From contig CAWGMT010000011.1 in NCBI GenBank assembly GCA_963823675.1, positions 248,001 through 312,000 of the forward strand: a DNA stretch of 64,000 bases, written 5' to 3'. The notes below the pieces were generated by a model. That model searched no databases. It was not told where the DNA came from and saw only the letters and a list, made by a program, of their open reading frames with translations. The translations under genes were made by a program, and so were the position numbers. Source of the DNA: CAWGMT01 sp963823675 (GTDB lineage: Bacteria; Planctomycetota; Planctomycetia; Isosphaerales; Isosphaeraceae). This document shows, piece by piece, positions 33,664 through 42,286 of this stretch (the stretch's first letter is position 1; each line of letters begins with the position of its first letter).

Positions 33664-34691
33664 TCATTGGCGCGGACAGCGGAGCTTCTTCTTCACGTGG
33701 GGTTTCGCAATCCCGACCGGGGTACCTGAACCGCGGGGGCTCGAGCGGTGGTAAACGATATCACTCCCTCGAAGTCGAGAAATGGCTCGTTGCGCGTTGG
33801 ATTTGGAATCCGACTCTGCCTCTAGCTCCTCCTGGTTTCTGCCGCCATCCAGAATTACTTCGTCGGACCGCGGGTGGAGCAGTTCCTCCTCGATCGCGGC
33901 ATCGACGTCCCATGAGGCGTCATCCTGGCCTGGCGGGCACTTCATCTCGTCAATGTGTACTTCCTCCTGCTAGCCATGTTGGTCATGATCGACGGCATTG
34001 GATTGCTCGTAACGGCCACAAATCGAGCTGCTCCGAACGCTAGTAGAACCTGGTCGAGATTCATGTGGATACCCCCCTTACTCCTCCTCGGCAGCATCCT
34101 TGTCGGGGCCTTGATCGGCGCGCTTCAGGTCCTCGTCAAGCTCGCGCGGAGATAAGGGCACTGTGTCCCGGTCGATAAGACGCGGCACATAGGACGCCGC
34201 AGAAAGACTCGCGCCCGAGATGCGACAGGAGTCTGAACAACTTCATCATGCTTGGCCTTGGAGCGGTCTTGCGCGCTTCGGTCCGACGACACCGACGCGC
34301 GCATGATGTCCCACGCGACGACGGAAACGAGTTCGAGGCATCAATCGACTTCAGGAACGGGCAGCGGTGCTCGATCTCAGGGGCCGTTAATCAATCCGAC
34401 GGATTCTTTACCCGCGGCTCTGTCATCGGTGGCGAATCGATTCCCTCGCCTGCTTCGGCGGTCATCAATCAAACGGCCGTATTCTTTACTGGTTACGGCA
34501 GGTTGGCACGTCCGACGCAAATCCTTGCGTCCATCGGTAAAGAAACTCGGTCAAGAAATCAAAGGCAAGCTAGAAAGCCTGGGCACGGGTTTCTTTACGA
34601 CTCGTAGCGACGCGGAGCGTGCCAATTATCCTGGAAGAAATCGTGACACTTACACCGCGCAGGCCATGGTTGAGGTTGCCCGGTCAAGGCC
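33664..34691 (+). pseudogene. Degenerate stretch with membrane-protein fragments
   Basis: 33,835-33,915 reads AAIQNYFVGPRVEQFLLDRG IDVP then TGA, and the same frame continues as VILAWRALHLVNVYFLLLAM into a two-helix fragment ending at 34,155. It looks like one membrane protein interrupted by a nonsense codon and lacking its start. 34,156-34,691 has no supportable gene; it contains the dispersed repeat at 34,385-34,480. Confidence 0.4.
34385..34510 (+). repeat. Second copy of the dispersed ~90-bp repeat
   Basis: ATTCTTTACCCGCGGCTCTG and GCTTCGGCGGTCATCAATCA A match 30,893-30,975. A further TTCTTTAC follows at 34,489, and again TTTCTTTACG near 34,590, hinting at tandem decay. Confidence 0.55.
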
Positions 34692-36882
34692 ATGAGGATG
34701 AAGATCTTCCTCTCCGCCGTGTCAGACCAATTCAAGGAGTGCCGCAATGCGCTCGCCACCGACCTCCGCGCCATCGGCTGCGAGGTCAAGGTCCAGGAGG
34801 ATTTCCAGCAGGGACCACGCACCCTCATCGAACAGATCGAGCTGTATGTAGCCCAATGCGATCGCGTCATCGCCTTGGTGGGCGATGCCTACGGATACGA
34901 AGCCTCGGGCGTGGCCGTTCCGGCCGTCGATCCGCCCCGTTCCTACACCCAGTGGGAGTATTTCTTCGCCCTGGGCCACCGACTCGACGGCTCTCGTGTG
35001 CCTCGCAAGGACATCTACCTCTATCTCGCCTCCCAGAAGTATCTCGACGAACACCGAGTCGCGCAACCGGATGAGCATCTTCTGCGGCAGCGCCGCTTCC
35101 TAGATGAGATCAAGGCTAGCGGTGAGCACTGGAACGACTTCGACAGCCTCGATCACCTCTGCCGGCGGGTTCTCCGCGACGGCTGGCAGATGCTCGAGCG
35201 GCCAACCAAACCGATTCACCTGCCTTACGATTCCATTGGCTCGCTGTTCAAGGGGCGGGAGGCTTTCCTTGCCGACCTTCACCGGCGGCTCGGCGTACCC
35301 AGGGCTGGTGCCACCGCCATCGTCAACCGCCTGGCCGTGCATGGCCTCGGTGGTATCGGCAAGACCCGCGGCGCTCTCGAGTATGCCTGGCGGCACAGCG
35401 ACGATTACACCGCGCTCTTGTTCATCTCCGCCCCATCCATCGCGGAGCTCCGTGCGAATCTGGCCAACCTCGCCGGCGTCCTGGGGACAACCGCCGACAA
35501 GGCTTCGATCGATGAGCAACTGACCGCGGTGCTCGGCTGGCTCGATGCTCATCCCGGCTGGCTCTTGATCATCGACAACGTTGATACCGAGGAGGCCGCC
35601 GCCGAGGTGCAGCGTTTGCTGGCCCGGCTGCGCGCGGGGCACGTGCTGATCACGTCGCGGATCAGCAACTGGAGCGCCGGCGTCGAGCCGCTGGAGCTGG
35701 ACGTGCTGGCGGAGGCCGACGCCGCGGCCTTCCTCATCGAGCGCACACCGCACCGTAGCCAGAGAGCTGATGACGCCGCCCAGGCATCCGCGATCGCCCG
35801 CCAACTGGACGGCCTGGCCTTGGCCCTGGAGCAAGCCGGGGCTTACATCGACAAGCAGCGGCTCTCCCTGGCTGAGTACCTCAAGCGCTGGCAGGCGAAG
35901 CGTCCGGAGGTCCTTCGCTGGCACGACCCGCGGCTGATGCAGTACCCGGCCAGCGTGGCGGTGACCTGGGAGACCACCTTCGCCCAGTTAACCGAACCGC
36001 AGCGGCGGTTGCTCGAAGCGCTGGCCTGGCTGGACCCAGCTCCGATCCCGCTGTTCCTGTTCGACGCCGCCCCCTTGGCGGAGGCCATCCCCGACCCGCA
36101 TGACGCGCTGGCTGGTCTTGCGGCCTACTCGCTGGTCCGATTTGATGCCGCGGGCGACGCGGTCCTGGTGCACAGGCTGGTGCAGGAGATCACCCGCGGC
36201 CGCATTCCCGAGGCTGATCGTACCGCCGCGCTGAAAATCGCCTTGAGCGCCGTCAATGCCGCCGCCACCGGTGATCCCGGTGACGTGCGTAGCTGGAACA
36301 TCTGGACGCCGCTGGCCGTGCATGTGGATGCCGTCAGCCGTCACGCCGATGCCGTTGGGCTGGCCGAGCCTACGGCTCGGCTCATGAACCAACTGGGACT
36401 CTACTGGTTAAACCGCGGTCAGTATCACACCGCCGAGCCCTTGATGCGCCGCGCCTTGCAGATCGACGAGCTCTCCTTCGGACACGATCACCCTGAAGTC
36501 GCCATCTGACCTCAACAACCTGGCGCAGCTTCTTCAGGCCACCAACCGCCTGGCCGAGGCCGAGCCCTTGATGCGCCGCGCCTTGCAGATCGACGAGCTC
36601 TCCTTCGGCAACGATCACCCCAACGTCGCCAGAGACCTCAACAACCTGGCGCAACTGCTAAAGGCCACCAACCGCCTGGCCGAGGCCGAGCCCTTGATGC
36701 GCCGCGCCTTGCTGATCCTGGTCGAGTTCACGCGCCGCATTGGGCGCGAACACCCACACCTTGACGTAATACTGGGCAATTATCGCGGGCTGCTCGAGGC
36801 GCTAGGGAAGACTCCCGACCAGATCAGGCAGTGCTTGCGCGAGCTGGATGCGTCGCTGGATCCCAACGACTCGTTGGCCTGA
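34692..36882 (+). CDS. STAND protein: DUF4062 - NB-ARC - TPR, one frameshift
   Basis: From the ATG at 34692. Residues ~1-90 (MKIFLSAVSDQFKECRNALA) match DUF4062, a TIR-like N-terminal domain. The NTPase module has P-loop AVHGLGGIGKTRGAL, Walker B GWLLIIDNVD, sensor VLITSRISNW and GLALALEQAGAYI (GLPLAL-like). After a winged-helix region (PQRRLLEALAWLDPAPIPL) come TPRs of the kinesin-light-chain type (AEPLMRRALQIDELSFG), coded by a tandem ~125-bp DNA repeat. One extra base near 36,505 ends the first frame; the repeats continue in another frame to 36,882. The architecture is that of NLR-like signalling or antiphage proteins; the immune role is inferred. Confidence 0.75.
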
Positions 36883-37131
36883 TCCCCCGAAACTGGTCCA
36901 GCGGGAACGCAAGCGGAAGCCGGTCGCACCGCCGGCAGGTCCGCCGGAAGTGTGGCTTGCCACACTCCGCGAGCCGGAATTGCGGGCTCTCTTGGCCCGC
37001 GCCCCACAGGCTAGTTCCGGAGACACTCTACGCAACCCAAGTGCGACGGGTCTTTGCCGATTTCCGCGGGGAGATAATCATCAATTCAGTTTCTCACCGC
37101 GAAGACGCGAAGGGCGCAAAGGGAAGACGCA

Positions 37132-37378
37132 ATGCACAAGACGAAGGACGAGCTCGCGCAGATTGCCGAGCAAGTGGTGGACGCGATGCTCAAGGTGCGC
37201 CGTGCCTTGGGGCCGGGCCTGCGGGAATCGACGTATCAGGCATGCCTGGCTCATGAATCAACGGGAATATCCCTTTGATCAAGGACGGCATCGAGCGGAT
37301 GGTCAATGAATGGGTTACGAGCCAGTTGGTCGATTTTCTTGGCGCTCTTTGCGTCTTGGCGGTGAAGTTCTCTCTTTA
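37132..37378 (+). pseudogene. GxxExxY family protein, internally deleted
   Basis: The ATG at 37132 begins MHKTKDELAQIAEQVVDAML KVRRALGPGLRESTYQACLA HE, the start of the GxxExxY (PD-(D/E)XK-like) family. The catalytic centre is missing; the sequence then resumes out of frame as IPLIKDGIERMVNEW, the typical family C-terminus. GAAGACGCGAAGGGCGCAAA precedes it and TTTGCGTCTTGGCGGTGAAG follows, forming imperfect inverted repeats. Confidence 0.65.
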
Positions 37379-37379
37379 G

Positions 37380-37521
37380 ACCAACTCCCGTGCCCAACAG
37401 CAGACGTGCCCTCGCCGCGCAGGCCCCGAAGCTCTCCTGTGCCGGAACCAGGGATGACGAGATAGGACTCCTTCGCCACGCCGTTCTCGAATTTGACCGC
37501 TTCACGCGTTCCCTGGTTCAT
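37380..37521 (-). pseudogene. C-terminal fragment of a DUF3224-like protein
   Basis: The minus strand reads ESYLVIPGSGTGELRGLRGE GTSAVGHGSW, the C-terminal signature of DUF3224-type beta-barrel proteins. The N-terminal half is absent. The fragment touches the GxxExxY remnant. Confidence 0.45.
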
Positions 37522-37644
37522 GACCCCGAACTGCCGCCGCCGTGTGGCGGCGGTGGGCATCGTGGGTTACGATCTCGAAGAGGCCTACGGCACAGTGCGC
37601 ACCACGGAATGCGAGATCTCAATCCACGACAGGGAGGTAATCCG

Positions 37645-38031
37645 ATGAAACGATTCCAGAGCGCATTCTTCCTCGCGGTCAATCTATTGGCGCCGGTGAG
37701 TAACGTGACGGCCGATGACAAAGACGTTGCCGCGATCCTCGACAAGGCCATGAAGGCCCTGGGCGGCGAGGAAAAGCTCAGCAAGCTTGAGGCCGTTACG
37801 TGGAAAACCCGGGGCGTGATGAAGATTTCGTTTCAAGGCCCAGAACGATTCAAATTCACCGACGAGCTGACCATCGCCGGCCTGGATCGCTTGAAGTCGA
37901 ACAAGGACTTTGGAGGCGTCAAGACGGCGGCGCGGATTGAGTTCAAGGGCTTCGCGTTCAATCGCAAGCAGGAAGTCATCGAATTCAAGGTCCTGAGAAA
38001 GGTTGACCCGTCGTCGTTCTGTCCCCGGTAG
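37645..38031 (+). CDS. Short secreted planctomycete paralogue, probably internally deleted
   Basis: 128 codons from the ATG at 37645, preceded by AGGGAGG. MKRFQSAFFLAVNLLAPVSN is a signal peptide; DKDVAAILDKAMKALGGEEK LSKLEAVTWKTRG is the conserved start of a planctomycete exported family. The C-terminus EVIEFKVLRKVDPSSF matches its usual end, but the protein is roughly half of the length I expect, so the middle is probably deleted while the frame was kept. Function of the family unknown. Confidence 0.55.
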   Translation: MKRFQSAFFLAVNLLAPVSNVTADDKDVAAILDKAMKALGGEEKLSKLEAVTWKTRGVMKISFQGPERFKFTDELTIAGLDRLKSNKDFGGVKTAARIEFKGFAFNRKQEVIEFKVLRKVDPSSFCPR

Positions 38032-38148
38032 CCGGCTGCCGCCGACCCATCCTCCCTGACCACCCGCTCCCTCCGGACGAACCGTTCCGTTCTACTAACG
38101 CTCAAAATCTTCGCGCCATGCGCAAATCCCTTTGGGGGCAAAACGTTG

Positions 38149-38226
38149 TTTAACCCGGAGCCAACGGCGACGGCGACCGTTTTCACTCGAGCAGCGAACG
38201 CCGTCGCCGTTGGCTCCGGGTTAAAC
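38149..38226. repeat. GTTTAACCCGGAGCC palindrome, solitary full copy
   Basis: Perfectly matching arms GTTTAACCCGGAGCCAACGG and its complement flank a 22-bp loop. It is the same family as the arrays in the phage module but single-copy. It could terminate transcription of the gene ending at 38,031. Confidence 0.85.
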
Positions 38227-38289
38227 AAGTCCTGCGGCTCGGCCGCGCTGTGTGTTCCATGGTTGAAGCGTCTTTCTCTCTGGTTTCAA

Positions 38290-38460
38290 AAGATCTTTGA
38301 ACCACGGAAGGCACGGAAGGACACGGAAGGGGAGCAAGCTCTCCATTTGCTCTTCGTTGCCTTCGTTGCCTTCTGTTCAAGGTGCGTTTGCAGCGGGGCG
38401 AATAGCGGGCGCATGGTGCAGGTCTGGTCTTGGAACAGAAGCAAACGAAGGTAACGAAGA
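38290..38460. repeat. ACACGGAAGG repeat and TTCGTTGCC hairpin
   Basis: ACCACGGAAGG / CACGGAAGGA units at 38,299-38,330 are followed by a hairpin whose arms are CTTCGTTGC repeats (38,352-38,378) and GGTAACGAAG (38,430-38,460). A weaker ACCACGGAAGACAC copy lies at 39,143. 38,461-38,719 shows nothing coding. Confidence 0.7.
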
Positions 38461-38719
38461 TTTTGGTGGAGCTTCCAGTGGGCCGTTGCGTCTTCGGGCA
38501 ATTGGCCCACCGTTACAACCGCTCCACCACTCCCAATCAGGTGATTCGGCATGAAGCATAGATGCGATATCGCCGGCGCATGCTGCCGCGGCTCCGTCCG
38601 GTCAGGCCGTGATTGCTGTGCGCAGTGAACGCCCAAAAGAATTTCACAGAAAAATTTAAGTCCAATCCAGACAAACTGATCCGATCAAGCTAGGCCCTCA
38701 AAACGACGTGCGCGCTTTC

Positions 38720-39131
38720 ATGAAATTCGAGAATCAGCGCATTATAGATATAGGGAAAACAAGATCGAAAAACCCAGCTCGCCTTTGCCGTTGCCCAAGG
38801 CAGTTCCCTCAAGAAGTGGGCGGAAGCCAACAACGTGGCCAGGAGCACCGCTTACCGGTGGGCCGAGGAGCCCGAAGTCAAGGCCTGCGCGAACGCCATT
38901 CGCCGCCGCACTCTCGATCGGGCCGTCGGTCTGCTGTCCAGGCGCGTCACACGGGCCGCTCTGGGCATCGCCAAGCTCGCCGACACCGCCAGTTCCGAGG
39001 CGGTCAAGCTGTCGGCCCTGCGTGCGATCTACTCCGAGATGATTGCCACCTCGCGGTTCGGAACACTGGAGGACCGCGTGGCCGAACTTGAGGAGGAACG
39101 GTCCCGTGAACACGCTCGAAACGCGAGTTGA
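38720..39131 (+). CDS. HTH protein, small-terminase-like, one frameshift
   Basis: The ATG at 38720 begins MKFENQRIIDIGKTRSK; one base too many in an A5 tract near 38,771 shifts the frame, after which TQLAFAVAQGSSLKKWAEAN NVARSTAYRWAEEPEV reads through. This is a homeodomain-like HTH (LKKWAEANNVARSTAYRW) followed by a helical region (IRRRTLDRAVGLLSRRVTRA) and ending in a coiled coil (LEDRVAELEEERS). Such proteins resemble phage small terminases and transposon HTH proteins. Isolated here, with no phage genes beside it. Confidence 0.55.
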
Positions 39132-39586
39132 GGAAGAGTCTTAACCACGGAAGACACTGAATTACACGGAAGAAAACACGCAGATTGATTACGACCGGTC
39201 AGGAAAACTGCGCGCTCCGATTTGTTCACGGACAGTCCGGTCGCCGACGGGGTAGTGCATCGCATCTCGGTACCCGTCCCAGTAGCAAATCCGCGGAATT
39301 GGAACGTGGGACATCCCGGTCGATGATGAGACACCGGAAGGCGACTCGATAGCCCGATTCGCGGGGCTGGAATCGCGCAGACGTGACCACACAAGGGCCA
39401 ATTCACAAACAACTTATGGCGAGCAACCAAGTTACGGCCGACCCCGAAGCGCTTCGTTGCCGAACATCGCGAGATGGGACTGTGGCCCTTCGAAAACGTC
39501 TCATCCAGTCTCATTTTTTCTCATCGTCATTTGCTTGCGCCATCAGCGGGTTTCTCCGATTGCGTCTGCCAGGAATTCGTCGCTCA
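39132..39586. other. Intergenic, nothing recognised
   Basis: Only a weak ACACGGAAG repeat at 39,143-39,175. Short frames on both strands lack family features. Confidence 0.5.
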
Positions 39587-41942
39587 CTACGGCTCGGGCC
39601 ACTTCAGGTTTTTGTGCAAGAATGCAAATGTCCCCTTCCCATTGATCGTGTGCGGGCCGACGAAGAACTCGATCTTACAGCGGTCGCCCAGGCCGAGCCT
39701 GGCGTCGTAGAGCTGGAACACCTTGGCGAATTCGTAGGCGACGGTCTCATCGGGGGCCACCCCGTCGAAGTGGCCCCGTTCGACCATGAACGGCCGGGGC
39801 GCGATCAAGGCCGCCATCTCGGCATAGTTGAACGTGCTCCCCAGGTCAAACTCGAAAATCTCGTACTCGGGGGTCCAGACGTAGCTATACGGGCTCTTGG
39901 TTGACGCATTTTTCCAGACCCACTCGTTGAAATCGGCCGAGCAGATCGACAGGCAGTAATTCTGCACCAGGGGCGGGATGCGCATGGCCGACTTGCCGCC
40001 GTAGCTCAGTCCGTAGAAGGCGATCCGGGCGGGATCGACATAGGGCAGGGTCTTGAGCCAGTCGGTGATCTGCTGGTGCTGGGGGACGATGACCGAGAAA
40101 AGCGTCTTCTTGAGCGGGTTGGCCTTGCGCTGGAGGGTGCGGAAGCGGTCGTGAAAGATGTAAAGATTCTGGGGTGCAAACGTGATGAAGCCCCGCTCGG
40201 CCAGGCGGACGGCGAACTGGTGATAGGCTGGGTTTTCGACCTTGGGGTCGGCGACATCGCGGGGCCGACCCTCGAGGCCGTGCTGGCAGACGACCACCGG
40301 GCGTTTTTCGCCCTCCGCGATCCCCTTGGGCACAAGCAGAATCCCGGCGGCGATCACGTCGGGAAAGACATCCATGACGACCTCGTAGCCGGTGAGCTTG
40401 GGCTCGTCATAGATCTGCCGCGAGCGGACGTTGGGAGGAAGCGGCTTGAGGTCGAATCGTCCCACGACCTCGTTGGAAAAGAAGTCACGATAGGCTTCGA
40501 CGCTCTTGGCATAAGCCTCGCTCGAGCTCGTGTCGAGCTTTTTCATGAACTCCCGCCGCACGTCGGCGCTCTCGACCAAAAGCTGCTGGTCATGGCGATC
40601 GAGCTCGTGAAGCTGGCGCGCCTGGCGGTCACGGGCGGCCGCCAGGGCGTAGAACGCGGCGACCTTGGGACTGACCCTCGCGGACGACCGGGCGGGTTCG
40701 AAGCCGGAGCCGGGGTCGATGGCAAGGGCGAGTGCGCTGAGCGCATCGCCGGTCCCAAACGGCCCGGTTCCGTCCGGTCCGCTGACGACGAGCTCGATAT
40801 GGGCTTTGGGCCCCAGGCCCGCGACCAGTTGGCGCGCTTTCTCGACCTCGGCCTTGACGGTTTGGAGCGCGGGAGTGGTCAGGCGGCCCGGCGCGCCGCC
40901 GGTGCCGGGCGGGATCACGACTTCGGGGCCTTGGGCGGCTTCCACAATCAATGTTCGCGGCGCGACCAGACCGGCGACCTCGGCATCGCCGAACTGCTCG
41001 AGCAGGCCGAAGACGTTGCGATCGACCGGCTGGCGCCAGATATCGTTGCGATCGCCGAAGTAGCCACTGACGCACACGGCGTCGATCCGCGGGTCGAGCG
41101 CCGCGGCGTAAAGCGCAATCGCCCCTCCTTCACCGTAGCCAAAAATGCCGATCTTGGCCTTGATCCCCGCTTGCTGTTCCCGGCTGATGAGATCCACGAG
41201 GGCCAGCACCTTCTGGACCTCGTAGCCGATGATGTGCCGGCCGAGCTCGAATGCCGAACGATAGATGAACTCACGGTTCGTGAGCTTGGCGCGGCCGTTG
41301 CGGGGCTCGATCGTGCGGTCGATCAAAGCCGGTACGATCACGCGGTAGCCGCTTTCAGCCAGCCGCCGAGCCGCCTGGGACTCGGGCGCAACTCCCGGCG
41401 TCAGGCCGGCGAGCTGTTCGGGCGTCTGATCGGCGTCGGGGATGACGATGATGTTGGCCAACACGCTGTGGCGATGACCGGGACCGATGTCGAGCCCATC
41501 GCCGGTCACGTCGCCGAAGGCCGACCAGATCACGGGCTCGATCATGAATTGCGAGCTCGGGCGCGACTCAAACATCGCGTCATGTCTGGGTATCCAGACG
41601 GGGCGACCACATCCTGCTGGACCGCACCCGCTCATCGCGCACTCCCAGGATGTGCGCCAATCGTTTGCGGTTGGGTTCGACCGAGGCGAGATACGCAGCC
41701 TCCGACGAGAAATCGCGCTTCCAGTAGCTGGCTCGCCGGGCCGTCGATTCGTCAATTTGCCGCAAGAGGAACCGATCGACGCCCGCGACCAGATCGCTGG
41801 CAATGTCCCCGCTCATCGTGAGCGGCTTGGTGCCCGGCAAGGGCGGACCGGACTGCTGCGCCGGTGCTCTGCTGGCGTCGGAGATCGAGAAGAGAAGCCC
41901 GAACAGGAACGCCAAGCGGGGAGATGCGGAATGTCGTCTCAT
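39587..41942 (-). CDS. Secreted two-domain alpha/beta hydrolase (DLH/acetyl-esterase-like), one frameshift
   Basis: The ATG at 41942 begins MRRHSASPRLAFLFGLLFSI, a signal peptide. A one-base shift near 41,595 joins it to the main frame. The first hydrolase-like domain has IIVIPDADQTPEQLAGL and KIGIFGYGEGGAIAL, where the expected Ser is Glu. The second has VVVCQHGLEGRPRD, a proper elbow IAFYGLSYGGKSAM, and a C-terminal His candidate (VGPHTINGKGTFAFLHKNL). The region resembles planctomycete dienelactone-hydrolase/acetyl-xylan-esterase proteins. Substrate uncertain; perhaps plant or algal polysaccharide esters. Confidence 0.75.
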
Positions 41943-41954
41943 GAGAGCTTCGCT

Positions 41955-42205
41955 TTCGTCTTTTGGTGTCGTGCTTGTGGGACTTGGCCCCGTAGGGGCC
42001 GCAACAGACCAGCCCAGGGCAACGCCCTGGGTGCGTAGATGTTTACCAAAACGGCCGAGCCCTGAAGGGGCGAAACATCCCTTCGATTGTGCCGCCCTTT
42101 CAGGGCTCGGGTTTCGTTCGATTTCCGCTCCTTTCCCAGGGCGTTGCCCTGGGCTGATATTTGGTTGCCCCTTCGGGGCGGGCAAAACAGCGCAACACAA
42201 AACTT
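41955..42205. repeat. Large palindromic repeat, CCCAGGGC family, copy 2
   Basis: GGCCCCGTAGGGGCCGCAAC, CCCAGGGCAACGCCCTGGG, GAGCCCTGAAGGGGCGAAAC are mirrored by GCCGCCCTTTCAGGGCTCGG, CCCAGGGCGTTGCCCTGGGC, GGTTGCCCCTTCGGGGCGGG. It sits directly upstream of the hydrolase gene. Confidence 0.8.
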
Positions 42206-42286
42206 TCGCCAAGGGGTGGTCTAAGAACGAGCGACGGACAAGCCCCCCGATTCTATCCTACGGGGCAGTCATTTGCGTCCCGATCC

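Noticed and set aside
33835..34155. UGA read as selenocysteine in a membrane protein
   Set aside because: No start, another stop upstream, no SECIS-like hairpin recognised; a nonsense mutation in a remnant is simpler.
40076..41821. 581-codon plus-strand frame
   Set aside because: Antisense of the two-domain hydrolase, which has clear motifs on the minus strand.
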